Under the pieces are notes generated by a model. The model was given only the letters and a program-made list of their open reading frames with translations. It was not told the DNA's origin and did not search any database. DNA of 64,000 nt from NCBI GenBank assembly GCA_039029195.1, contig JBCCGR010000005.1:62001-126000 (forward strand), given 5' to 3'. This document shows, piece by piece, positions 52,430-59,942 of this stretch; positions within the stretch are counted from its first letter, which is position 1, and the number at the start of each line of letters is the position of its first letter. A program made the translations under genes and the position numbers. The stretch comes from JBCCGR01 sp039029195 (GTDB lineage Bacteria; Pseudomonadota; Alphaproteobacteria; Rhizobiales; Rhizobiaceae).

Positions 52430-52861
52430 TCAGATCGCTGAGATATAGGCACGCATTTCTTCAGCGTCCTTTTCGGCCTGCTGAATGCGTTCCTTGACCA
52501 CGTCTCCAATTGATATCAGGCCAGATAGCCGTCCGTCTGTGACAACCGGCACATGGCGAAACCGGCCTGCTGTCATTTTTTCCATCACCACGTTGATCGT
52601 GTCTGTTTGGGAACAGTGCACGACCGGATGGGTCATATGCTCCCCAGTGTCGTCATCGAGTGCAGAAGCCCCTTTTTGAGACATCGCGCGAACCACGTCG
52701 CGTTCTGAAACAATACCCTCGATTCCCCCATCCGGCGCTGTGACCACCACAGCCCCAATCTTGTTTTCGGCAAGGAGGTCAACGACATCGGACAGTTTGC
52801 TGAACACACCGATGGTGATCACGGCGTTGCCCTTCTGGGCCAGAATGCTTGCTACAGTCAT
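52430..52861 (-). CDS. CBS-domain pair protein
   Basis: 143 residues consisting of two CBS domains: about 8-64 (VFSKLSDVVDLLAENKIGAV) and 76-135 (TDTINVVMEKMTAGRFRHVP). Such stand-alone CBS pairs bind adenosine nucleotides and act as energy or redox sensors. GIVSERDVVRAM and GLISIGDVVKERI are the ends of the two modules. It is convergent with the patatin-like gene. Partner unknown. Confidence 0.92.
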   Translation of the reverse strand: MTVASILAQKGNAVITIGVFSKLSDVVDLLAENKIGAVVVTAPDGGIEGIVSERDVVRAMSQKGASALDDDTGEHMTHPVVHCSQTDTINVVMEKMTAGRFRHVPVVTDGRLSGLISIGDVVKERIQQAEKDAEEMRAYISAI

Positions 52862-53103
52862 CTATTCTTCCCCGTCATTTGCGGGGCGGCATTCCCATGT
52901 CTTTGCCCTTCATTGGGCGCTAAACCGGTGACGTAGCGGGAACGCACACACCCGGAGTTGGGCGCGCCTTTGTTCGAACGGGCAGTTTCACATCGATCAA
53001 CAAACCGGCGACGATGGATCCACCTGCGCACCCGGACGTTCACGGGTACGTGATGACTGGGGCTGATTTAAGGCAGCAGAATATTCGCTTTATAATCTGA
53101 CGC

Positions 53104-53847
53104 TTACGGTAAACTGGACCGCCGCGGCAGCAATCGGTCAAACAGGGGCAGCAGGAAGAAACCGGCAAAGAAGCCCCCCATATGCGCCTCCCAGGCGATG
53201 CTGACATCGCCAAAAACCGGCACCAGACCCGAACCGATAACAAAGTTCAGCACCAGCCAGAAGCCTGCAAAGCCGAGCACGGAGCGGTTCGACAGGCTGG
53301 CCAGCAACCCAAGGCCCTGTTTTTCGTGCGGTTGCGCGCCTGGCCAGGATGGTGTGAACATAAATCGGCAGGCGGCGCCCATCAGCCCGGAATCAACAGC
53401 GGAAAAACCAATCAGCAATCCCGGACTGCCCCAGTTCACGGCTAGATGCGCCAGAGCGCCTGCGATCGCGGTTATTACGCAGAATATGAGGAACAGGCTG
53501 GAACCAAAACGGCGCGCCACGACCGTGCCAAATGCGAGCATCCAAAGCACGTTTATGCCCACATGCATCAAATTGCCATGGAGGAGCGCATAGCTGACTA
53601 CGTTCCAGAATCGCGCGGCGGGCACTGGAATCTGATCCACCGGATATGAGAAATAGGCCGGAATGAATGCAAATGTCAGCCTTAGCTGAAAGTTCTGATC
53701 CTGATTGAGAAGCCATTCTGTGATCGCATGAATGCCCAACAGCACCGCAGCCATGGCGACGATCACCGAGGGCAGGTTAAACACAGGCTCCCGCTTTTTA
53801 GGAGACCGCTGCGGTTCGAATTCATGAGCAGAATTTGGTGCGTTCAT
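53104..53847 (-). CDS. Rhomboid family intramembrane serine protease
   Basis: 247 residues from the ATG at 53847; the frame is open further upstream but that part lies across a strong terminator hairpin. Six or seven membrane helices. The catalytic dyad is Ser149 in LIGFSAVDSG and His222 in AWEAHMGGFFAGF, with the oxyanion/HxxxxHxxxN element HGNLMHVGIN (90-99). The serine context GFSAVDSG departs from the common GASGAVFG, but the dyad is complete. It cleaves membrane proteins within the bilayer; substrates unknown. It has a polar N-terminal cytoplasmic segment of about 22 residues. Confidence 0.9.
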   Translation of the reverse strand: MNAPNSAHEFEPQRSPKKREPVFNLPSVIVAMAAVLLGIHAITEWLLNQDQNFQLRLTFAFIPAYFSYPVDQIPVPAARFWNVVSYALLHGNLMHVGINVLWMLAFGTVVARRFGSSLFLIFCVITAIAGALAHLAVNWGSPGLLIGFSAVDSGLMGAACRFMFTPSWPGAQPHEKQGLGLLASLSNRSVLGFAGFWLVLNFVIGSGLVPVFGDVSIAWEAHMGGFFAGFFLLPLFDRLLPRRSSLP

Positions 53848-53910
53848 ACCCGAGCGCTTACACCAAACGTCCCCGGAATTGAAATAGCGGAATTGCAATT
53901 GCCAGCTTGT

Positions 53911-54030
53911 GAAAAAAGAAAGGCCATTTGATGCAACTGCATCAAATGGCCTGGAGATCCCCGCCTTCCCCGTCCCCCCGACGAGTGCGGCAAGTTTAAA
54001 CAATTTTCGGATCCGAATACCCCCAGACGA
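53911..54030 (-). ncRNA. Candidate minus-strand small RNA ending at a strong terminator
   Basis: AGGCCATTTGATGCA and its exact complement TGCATCAAATGGCCT (53921-53952) form a 15-pair stem. On the minus strand it is followed by TTCTTTTTTC, a textbook terminator, placed upstream of the rhomboid gene rather than after a gene. The RNA ahead of it would contain the G-rich stretch GGGGACGGGGAAGG (53977-53964). The 5' end at 54030 is a guess. It could instead be an attenuator of the rhomboid gene. Confidence 0.4.
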
Positions 54031-54141
54031 ACCACCAGTCTGCCAATTCGAAATCCGTGCCGGAGCGATGCTGTTCCGCTCCGTGGAGTGGGTTAACACT
54101 ACACGAACAAATCGCCTTTGCAACGATAACCCTTTATTAAG

Positions 54142-54157
54142 GTTAACAGAAGGTTAC
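54142..54157 (-). promoter_or_regulatory. Possible CtrA box upstream of PAS_5 gene
   Basis: On the minus strand GTAAC-N6-TTAAC differs by one base from TTAAC-N6-TTAAC, the CtrA consensus. It lies about 190 bases before the PAS_5 gene. Confidence 0.25.
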
Positions 54158-54329
54158 CGGGCAAAACCCCAATAAATCCGGGCCTTCTCGTCCCTCTCCC
54201 ATTAAACTGGCACGAAGGCTGCTCCATCTTCCGCGTGGGGTCGGGGCGGCACGAGATGTCTCATTTTGGGATCATCTCGTGCTGTGGGCCGACCGGACGC
54301 AAAGGCGAATGATAGTTGGGTGGCGAACC

Positions 54330-54956
54330 GTGAAGCATAAAAACAACAAGCAGCTCTATCAGTACTGGAACGAGATCAAAGATGGGCAGCGCATGCCCGA
54401 CAGATCGGCGCTGCACCCTTCAGCGCTTGGTCCGCTTCTCGGTGACATGTTCATCCTCAACAATGATGAAGAGGCACTGGTACCCACCTATCGGCTCGCC
54501 GGCACCCGCCTTTGTGCCCTTTATGCTCACGATCTGAAGCACCTACCCTTTGCCCATCATTGGAGTGGTCGGGACCGCATCGCCTGCGAGGAAATCACGC
54601 GAAACCTGGGTGATGATGGTCAGGGCATGATCATTGGTTCCATGGCTCGTTCACGAAAAGGACGTATGGTTCATCTCGAAACTCTGCTGCTGCCACTCAT
54701 GCACCAGGGCCAGCCCGGTTGCCGCATCGTGGGTTCCACCACTGCGCTTGAACAGATGGACTGGCTGGGTGCGGACCCGATTGTGGAAATGGAAGTCTCA
54801 TCTCTGCGCATGTTGCGTCCCAACTCGACCAACGCATTTGACGCAAACCGTCCTCTGCCGGTGAGCCCCTCACCGGTTTTGGCATCGCAAGCCATGGCCG
54901 GACGCCGCATCAAACATCTTGTTGTGATGGATGGCGGGCGAACCGGTTCAATCTGA
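54330..54956 (+). CDS. PAS domain-containing protein (PAS_5 type)
   Basis: 208 residues from GTG 54330, where the usual family beginning (KHKNNKQLYQYWNEIKDGQ) starts; in-frame ATG 54309 and GTG 54279 are alternatives. Conserved features are MPDRSALHPSALGPLLGDMF, TYRLAGTRLCALYAHDLK and the SRKGRMVHLETLLLPL strand. These match the short cytoplasmic PAS_5 family of alphaproteobacteria. It has no output domain, so it may act by protein contact. A PilZ gene follows 148 bases downstream; such PAS_5/PilZ pairs occur in this class and suggest a link to cyclic-di-GMP signalling. Confidence 0.85.
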   Translation: MKHKNNKQLYQYWNEIKDGQRMPDRSALHPSALGPLLGDMFILNNDEEALVPTYRLAGTRLCALYAHDLKHLPFAHHWSGRDRIACEEITRNLGDDGQGMIIGSMARSRKGRMVHLETLLLPLMHQGQPGCRIVGSTTALEQMDWLGADPIVEMEVSSLRMLRPNSTNAFDANRPLPVSPSPVLASQAMAGRRIKHLVVMDGGRTGSI

Positions 54957-55104
54957 GCCCACAGGTCCGGGATCACCTGGAAACTTGATGCAATAGGCAG
55001 AGTTTGCCCTGTTGCGACACCCATTGTTAACCAAACCGGGCCTATTCTCGCCTTCACGAGAAATGGAACCCGGCCTTGTGCCGCGACAATTTGGGTAGAT
55101 TTCG

Positions 55105-55722
55105 TTGGCGATTTCCGCGCAACCCGCGTTTGAAAATCAGGAACCTCGGGCCGAACGACGCGCGTTTCAACGCGTAAAAGTGTCCTTATTTGGCCGGTTC
55201 ATGCTGAAGAACAAGCAGGAATATCCCTGCCAGATCATCAACATGTCTCCCGGCAATGCCGGCGTTTTGGCCGTTTGCACCGGTCAGATCGGCGAGCCTG
55301 TTGTTGCTTACGTTGATCATATCGGCCGAATCGAAGGCCAGATCACGCGAGTTTTCGACGGCGGATTTGGCATGACGATTTCGGCAACGGCCCGAAAACG
55401 CGATAAGCTTTCAGCCAAACTCACCTGGCTTTCCAACAAACAGGATCTGGGTCTTCCAGAAGACCGTCGCCATGATCGCGTCATTCCACGTGATCCGATG
55501 TCTGAACTCAAACTTGACGATGGTCGCGCCTACCGTTGTAAGATCATCGATATGTCACTCTCTGGCTCCGCAATCGAAATTGAGGTGAAGCCAGCCATGG
55601 GATCCATGGTAACTCTGGGTGGTATGCGCGGTCGTGTTGTACGCCACTTCGAGGAAGGCATCGCAATTGAGTTTGCTGCCGTTCAGGATGGCGATTCCCT
55701 GAGCGATTTCCTGAAATCATAG
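55105..55722 (+). CDS. PilZ domain protein, two tandem PilZ modules
   Basis: 205 residues from TTG 55105. Module 1 (about 18-100) has the RxxxR element RRAFQR but the second motif reads NMSPGN, lacking the exact [D/N]xSxxG spacing. Module 2 (about 118-205) has RRHDR and the canonical IDMSLSG, so only the second is likely to bind cyclic di-GMP in the normal manner. It is cytoplasmic, with no other domain. The upstream PAS_5 gene may be co-regulated. Functions in motility, surface polysaccharide or cell cycle control are possible but not shown. Confidence 0.9.
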   Translation: MAISAQPAFENQEPRAERRAFQRVKVSLFGRFMLKNKQEYPCQIINMSPGNAGVLAVCTGQIGEPVVAYVDHIGRIEGQITRVFDGGFGMTISATARKRDKLSAKLTWLSNKQDLGLPEDRRHDRVIPRDPMSELKLDDGRAYRCKIIDMSLSGSAIEIEVKPAMGSMVTLGGMRGRVVRHFEEGIAIEFAAVQDGDSLSDFLKS

Positions 55723-55725
55723 AGT

Positions 55726-55755
55726 AAACCGGCGGGGTTCACCCCCGCCAGTTTA
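55726..55755 (+). terminator. Terminator hairpin after the PilZ gene
   Basis: AAACCGGCGGGG and CCCCCGCCAGTTT pair around TTCA, giving a G/C-rich stem flanked by A and T tracts. The symmetry suits a bidirectional terminator between the PilZ gene and the convergent DUF1761 gene. Confidence 0.65.
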
Positions 55756-55778
55756 ACGTCCGGGTGTTTGATCACCGA

Positions 55779-56165
55779 TCAAAAGATCCCCTGACAGACA
55801 ATCATCACCACACCCGCCAGAACGACATAGCTGATGTCGACCATCAGCGCGTAGTTGGTTTTTCTTACAAACGCTCCGCCTGAGAAGGTGAAAAACGCTG
55901 CCGCCAATATTGCAAGAATGGCGGTGAGCAAATGTTCGCGCGTGGCCGTGATGCCTACCACCAGGGCCAACAGAAACAGAGCCAGCAGTTGCGTCACCAT
56001 CGCCATGACAGGCATGGTCTCTGCCCCGCCCAGTTCAACGCGCGAACCTTCTGCCCATTTTTTGCCGAAGAGCGCCGGGCTGTACCACAGCCACCCCAGC
56101 AGAAACGCCACAATTGTTCCAACTATAACGGCCAACCAGTTCACATTGGCAAGTTCACTTTCCAT
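55779..56165 (-). CDS. DUF1761 domain-containing membrane protein
   Basis: 128 residues, four helices: LAVIVGTIVAFLLGWLWYSP with the family's GWLWYSPxLFGKKW signature, then TQLLALFLLALVVGI, a LAAAFFTFSGGAF stretch and the final YVVLAGVVMIVCQG. Function unknown. It lies 26 bases after an SRPBCC gene in an operon led by an ArsR regulator. Confidence 0.9.
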   Translation of the reverse strand: MESELANVNWLAVIVGTIVAFLLGWLWYSPALFGKKWAEGSRVELGGAETMPVMAMVTQLLALFLLALVVGITATREHLLTAILAILAAAFFTFSGGAFVRKTNYALMVDISYVVLAGVVMIVCQGIF

Positions 56166-56191
56166 TGGTCTTCCCTCTTGAGTGGCTGAAT

Positions 56192-56623
56192 CTATGCGCT
56201 AAGCACTTCGTCAAGCTTGGCGAGGATTCCATTCCAGCCGCCAAGATGGTTGTCCCGGGTTTCCTCGTCGGTGAATTTCACGTGCACCAACTCCAGATCG
56301 GTGCCACCGGCATCGGAACTTTTGAGAGACAAGGTCACAGTCGACCCGTCCACGGAGAATGGCGACTCCCACGTGAAAACAAGCCGATTGGGTCGGGATA
56401 TTTCCTTATATTCACCGCCATGGGGGATTTCCTGATCCCCAGCCGCCATGACAATCGCAAACCGGCCCCCTTCCCTTGCATCGGATTCCGCTTTCGGAAC
56501 GGTCATTCCTTCACCAGGCATCATGAATTTTGCGAGTATGGCCGGGTCGAGCCAGGCATCGAACACCGTCTCGGGCGACGCCTGAATGTGTCGGGTGGTT
56601 TTCAATGTCAGATCAGTCATCAC
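56192..56623 (-). CDS. SRPBCC (AHSA1-like) domain protein
   Basis: 143 residues. It begins LKTTRHIQASPETVFDAWLD, the typical first strand of AHSA1/CalC-like START-fold proteins; MMPGEGMTVP, GGRFAIVMA and WNGILAKLDEVL (C-terminal helix) follow. The fold forms a hydrophobic cavity; ligand unknown. It overlaps the ArsR gene by 11 bases. ArsR-SRPBCC pairs are widespread and often act together in an uncharacterised stress response. Confidence 0.92.
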   Translation of the reverse strand: MMTDLTLKTTRHIQASPETVFDAWLDPAILAKFMMPGEGMTVPKAESDAREGGRFAIVMAAGDQEIPHGGEYKEISRPNRLVFTWESPFSVDGSTVTLSLKSSDAGGTDLELVHVKFTDEETRDNHLGGWNGILAKLDEVLSA

Positions 56624-56960
56624 TACTTTCCTTCTCCAGAATTGAATTCAACGCGTCGAGACGGAGATCCCAGATCGAACGCAGATTGGTGAACCACTCG
56701 TCGATCAGACGCACGGGTTCCATGTTTGGATGGATGAAATGGGTTCGTCCCAGCGTTTCGCGACGAACAAGCCCAGCACCCTCCAGCACTTTGATGTGCT
56801 TCGACACCGAGTTGAGGCTCATGTCGTAGTAAGCCGCGAGATCGGTCACCCTGGCCTGGCCTTCCTGCACGAGTGTCGTGAGTATAGAGCGGCGTGTGGG
56901 ATCACTCACCGCCTTCAGAATTTGCGACAGCTGCTGTTCGTCAGAACTATATTCAACCAT
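56613..56960 (-). CDS. ArsR family transcriptional regulator
   Basis: 115 residues, one winged-helix domain: LSQILKAVSDPTRRSILTTL, the recognition region AAYYDMSLNSVSKHIKVLE, and the wing RRETLGRTHFIHP. There is no cysteine-rich metal site, so it is a non-metal ArsR of the type usually paired with SRPBCC genes. Two palindromes in its promoter, one covering its own start codon, indicate autoregulation. Confidence 0.93.
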   Translation of the reverse strand: MVEYSSDEQQLSQILKAVSDPTRRSILTTLVQEGQARVTDLAAYYDMSLNSVSKHIKVLEGAGLVRRETLGRTHFIHPNMEPVRLIDEWFTNLRSIWDLRLDALNSILEKESSDD

Positions 56961-57007
56961 ATGGGTGAATTAATGCGGCCAAATCAGATTGTCAACCATT
57001 TGGTTGA
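56952..57007. promoter_or_regulatory. Two ArsR operators (TTCAACCA-N2-TGGTTGAA type)
   Basis: TTCAACCATATGGGTGAA (56952-56969) spans the arsR start codon with one mismatched pair, and TCAACCA-TT-TGGTTGA (56992-57007) is perfect. Their centres are 39 bp apart. Same half-site in both. Confidence 0.65.
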
Positions 57008-57093
57008 ATATTAACAATGAGAGCGCACGGCGCTGATCACCGTTTGCGGAGCATACGCCTTGCTCATGGCAAAATTGGCCGCACTATCGGGGC

Positions 57094-57987
57094 ATGCGCA
57101 ATGTTGTGATTCTGATGTTTGTCTGGCTGGCGATTGCCCCAAATCGCAGCGACGCCTGGACCTTTGAGACCCAAAAAGTTCTTGTTTCAATTGCCAATCC
57201 ACCCGGGCAGGTACCGGCTTTCTTTGCGCTTCCACCCGGTTCACCACCCCATCCCGCCATCGTTATGCTGCACGGTTGCTCGGGAATTGGCTGGTCGGGA
57301 AGTCTTTCGGTGCACTACTCAAGCTGGATGAGGCACCTAACCAAACACGGATTTGCCGTGCTGGCTGTTGACAGTGCTTCACCACGCTTCAACGGGACAA
57401 CGTGCGGAAACCGGGATCGGCGAAGGATTGCGCTAAGAGAACGGCCAGCAGATGCATATGCAGCACTATCGTTATTGCATAAGCGCCAGGATATTGATCC
57501 GAAGAGGATTGGATTGCTTGGATGGTCACAGGGTGGTGCCGTTGTTTTGCTGACCATTGCCAATCCCTCCATCGCGCGCCCGTCACCTCCTCCGGCCAAC
57601 GAATTTGCAGCAGCAATTGCATTTTATCCCAGCGCTTGCAGTGACCGGTTACAGTCCGAACCATTCACCAAAGTTAAGCGAAACCAATGGGCGCCGATTG
57701 CACCGTTGCTGGTTCTCCATGGCGAAAAAGACAACTGGACCAAACCCGGCCCCTGCAAAACGTTCATTGATCGTGCACGATCCCGGGGAGAGCCGGTCAA
57801 CATCCACATCTACAAAGATGCGGTTCACGCATTTGATGCACCCAACCTTCCACTTCAATCGAGATCGGGCATCCGGCTTCTTTCAGGCGCAGCTCCGCTC
57901 ATTGGGACCAACTATCCGGCCCGCAAAGACTCGCTCATCAAAGTTCCTGCGTTCTTTAAACGGGTCATGGCCGTTCAAGGTCGGTAA
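57094..57987 (+). CDS. Secreted dienelactone-hydrolase-like alpha/beta hydrolase
   Basis: 297 residues. It has a short signal peptide (NVVILMFVWLAIAPNRSDA), then an alpha/beta fold: oxyanion loop VMLHGCSGIGWSG, nucleophile Ser145 in LLGWSQGGAVVLL, acid in HGEKDNWTKPGPC and base in DAVHAFDAP. Cysteines may form disulfides in the periplasm. The gene is divergent from the ArsR operon. Downstream is a very AT-rich 190-base stretch. Substrate unknown. Confidence 0.85.
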   Translation: MRNVVILMFVWLAIAPNRSDAWTFETQKVLVSIANPPGQVPAFFALPPGSPPHPAIVMLHGCSGIGWSGSLSVHYSSWMRHLTKHGFAVLAVDSASPRFNGTTCGNRDRRRIALRERPADAYAALSLLHKRQDIDPKRIGLLGWSQGGAVVLLTIANPSIARPSPPPANEFAAAIAFYPSACSDRLQSEPFTKVKRNQWAPIAPLLVLHGEKDNWTKPGPCKTFIDRARSRGEPVNIHIYKDAVHAFDAPNLPLQSRSGIRLLSGAAPLIGTNYPARKDSLIKVPAFFKRVMAVQGR

Positions 57988-58119
57988 AATTTTAGGCAAA
58001 TTTGACAAGAATTTTCCTCAAATAATACTCAAATTTATCTCAAATATTCATAAAATTAAACTCGAATTTTTCTAAACATATCTGACAATTGTCGCGCAAT
58101 TTGAATTTAATTCAGACGC

Positions 58120-58134
58120 GTAACTTGGCGTTAC
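58120..58134. promoter_or_regulatory. GTAAC-N5-GTTAC inverted repeat before the BTLCP gene
   Basis: GTAAC-TTGGC-GTTAC lies 45 bases before the start, within the AT-rich gap 57988-58179. It shares half-sites with the palindromes at 11337 and 36405 but has one extra base in the spacer. Confidence 0.3.
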
Positions 58135-58179
58135 TTCAATTTATATCTGTCATTCTCTCAGTAGACGGGGAGAACGGCA

Positions 58180-58788
58180 ATGAAAAAAACAATAAAAATC
58201 TTGCTGAGCACGCTGGCCATTCTGGTCTGCAGTCCAGGCACGTATGTTTCGGCTGCGGGTTCAGGTGCTCACATGAAAGTACTGGGGCGAACATCCCAAC
58301 CCATAGGGCATGCACAATTCTGTCAGGCCTTTCCGCGGGAATGTCGCCTGCGGTCCAAAAACACCAAAGCACCAAAGCTGACACGCAAGCGCTGGTCAGA
58401 TCTGGTTGAGATCAACGCCCAGATCAACGACGCGGTCATTCCGGTAACGGATCTCGACTATTACAACAAGGAAGAGCACTGGACCTATCCCAAGAGCTAT
58501 GGCGACTGCGAAGACTATGTTCTTCTCAAGCGCTACATGCTCATGAAGCGCGGCTGGCCTGCCTCCAGCCTGCTGATCACGGTTGTTCGCCAGCCGAACG
58601 GCGAGGGTCATGCGGTGCTGACGGTACGTACAAACCGAGCAGACTATGTGCTCGACAACCTCGAGCCGCGCGTAAAGCAGTGGAACAAAACGCCTTACCG
58701 CTATCTGAAGCGCCAATCTGCGCACCACACTGGTCGCTGGTCGTCAATCCGCGACAGCCGCAATCAGGTTGCGCATATATCGAACTAA
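58180..58788 (+). CDS. Transglutaminase-like cysteine peptidase (BTLCP family)
   Basis: 202 residues. Signal peptide KILLSTLAILVCSPGTYVSA, then the bacterial transglutaminase-like cysteine protease domain with the triad C110 in SYGDCEDYVLLKRYML, H144 in GEGHAVLTVR and D159 in YVLDNLEP. It resembles LapG-type periplasmic proteases, but no LapD/adhesin gene is nearby, so the target is open. The start follows GGGGAGAACGGCA. A candidate small RNA or structured 3' end follows the stop. Confidence 0.92.
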   Translation: MKKTIKILLSTLAILVCSPGTYVSAAGSGAHMKVLGRTSQPIGHAQFCQAFPRECRLRSKNTKAPKLTRKRWSDLVEINAQINDAVIPVTDLDYYNKEEHWTYPKSYGDCEDYVLLKRYMLMKRGWPASSLLITVVRQPNGEGHAVLTVRTNRADYVLDNLEPRVKQWNKTPYRYLKRQSAHHTGRWSSIRDSRNQVAHISN

Positions 58789-58799
58789 CAAGAAACGGG

Positions 58800-58899
58800 T
58801 TTTAGGGACTGGCCTGGTCGCGTCCCCACCTTCCCCGTCCCCACCGAGACCAGGTCATAGAAGCCGATCCCAGTCCCCGGGGTCGGCTTCGCTTTTTTT
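58800..58899 (+). ncRNA. Candidate small RNA or structured 3' UTR with C-rich loop and terminator
   Basis: CCTGGTC (58813-58819) pairs with GACCAGG (58848-58854), leaving a 28-base loop that holds CCCCACCTTCCCCGTCCCC, an anti-Shine-Dalgarno-like pyrimidine-rich stretch. Directly after it is a terminator: GAAGCCGA (58860-58867), TCGGCTTC (58883-58890), then T7. C-rich exposed loops are typical of several alphaproteobacterial regulatory RNAs. Transcript start and independence from the upstream gene are unknown. Confidence 0.5.
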
Positions 58900-58936
58900 A
58901 GAAACCGGAAGAAATGCGATGCGTTCGCAATCCTGC

Positions 58937-59464
58937 CTAGATTTCTTTCAAACCGGTCCGGAATCGTTTTGCGTTCGCAACATAGTGTTGCGCGGACCAG
59001 TTCAATGCAGCGATCGCCTTGTCATCCAGCGAACGGATCACCTTACCCGGTGCACCCACAACCAGCGAACCGGCTGGAATTTCCTTGCCTTCCGGAATGA
59101 GCGCCCCTGCCCCGATCAGGCAGTTTTCGCCAATCACAGCGCCGTTCATCACGCTTGCACCCATGCCAATCAGAGAATTATCGCCAATGGTGCAGCCATG
59201 CAGAATTGCTTTGTGGCCAATGGTGCAGCCGGTTCCAATCGTCAGCGGAAAGCCGGGATCGGTGTGCAGAATGGAAAGATCCTGCACATTGGAATCAACG
59301 CCAATGGTTATCGCTTCGTTATCGCCGCGCAGAACGGCTCCAAACCAGATATTTGCATTTTCCTTTAGAACCACCTTTCCGAGCACAGTCGCGCTATCGG
59401 CAATCCAGTGGGATTCATCTTCGGGAAAGGATGGGGAGATGCCATCAAGGCTGTAAATGGGCAT
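58937..59464 (-). CDS. Gamma carbonic anhydrase family protein
   Basis: 175 residues of left-handed beta-helix. The three zinc-ligand histidines of the gamma class are present as H67 (SILHTDPG), H84 (CTIGHKAI) and H89 (ILHGCTIG), and RGDNEAITIG is the usual preceding turn. It may hydrate CO2, although many family members are inactive or have other substrates; the catalytic glutamates of archaeal Cam cannot be confirmed here. It follows a convergent BTLCP unit. Confidence 0.92.
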   Translation of the reverse strand: MPIYSLDGISPSFPEDESHWIADSATVLGKVVLKENANIWFGAVLRGDNEAITIGVDSNVQDLSILHTDPGFPLTIGTGCTIGHKAILHGCTIGDNSLIGMGASVMNGAVIGENCLIGAGALIPEGKEIPAGSLVVGAPGKVIRSLDDKAIAALNWSAQHYVANAKRFRTGLKEI

Positions 59465-59487
59465 AAAACCGTCCGCACACGCGTAAA

Positions 59488-59823
59488 TCAGGATCCTTGG
59501 TGATCGAAAAGCACATCGATCAGCATCAGGTCAACCACGCCCTGACAAAGGCTCCACAAGGTCACCAGAATCGCGCCGCTGATCTGGCATTTCAGCGCCA
59601 ACGTTCCCTCCTTCAGCGCGCTCCACCAGCCACTGAACAGCAGATAGGGACCACAGACCAGGCACAGGAGAACACTGGCAAATGCCGATGATGGCTCATC
59701 ATAGGGCTGTTTGAGATCAGAAGGCCGCTGCCAGATTGCCCTGACCGCATGGGTTATAAACGCCGAAACGGCAAATCCGGCCAGCGCCACGTGGAGCGTA
59801 AATGCGATGTTGGCCAGGGTCAT
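59488..59823 (-). CDS. Small membrane protein (hypothetical)
   Basis: 111 residues from the ATG at 59823 (MTLANIAFTLHVALAGF). Three hydrophobic segments (FTLHVALAGFAVSAFITH, FASVLLCLVCGPYLLFSGWW, ISGAILVTLWSLCQGVVDL). It lies 23 bases upstream of the gamma carbonic anhydrase gene on the same strand, so they may be co-transcribed. No family recognised with confidence. Confidence 0.65.
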   Translation of the reverse strand: MTLANIAFTLHVALAGFAVSAFITHAVRAIWQRPSDLKQPYDEPSSAFASVLLCLVCGPYLLFSGWWSALKEGTLALKCQISGAILVTLWSLCQGVVDLMLIDVLFDHQGS

Positions 59824-59942
59824 GGCGTCCCGCGTTGGTACAATGTTTAAGCAACCGGGAATGCGTCGCAAAATTCATGCCGTTGGTCGCTGCTCCACTG
59901 TGCGAACTTGACCAAGTGGCCTGCCTTTGGAATGGCTTGGCC

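Larger units (their letters stand above)
53848..54329. other. Intergenic region between rhomboid and PAS_5 genes
   Basis: More than 430 bases without a convincing gene. It holds a long perfect hairpin with a minus-strand T-run (53911-53952), a C-rich stretch (53960-53980) and a CtrA-box-like sequence (54142-54157). The open minus-strand frame across it lacks protein-like composition and is interrupted by the hairpin. Confidence 0.6.

Noticed and set aside
53848..54123. N-terminal extension of the rhomboid protein
   Set aside because: It reads through a strong hairpin and low-quality sequence; the ATG at 53847 gives the normal rhomboid length.
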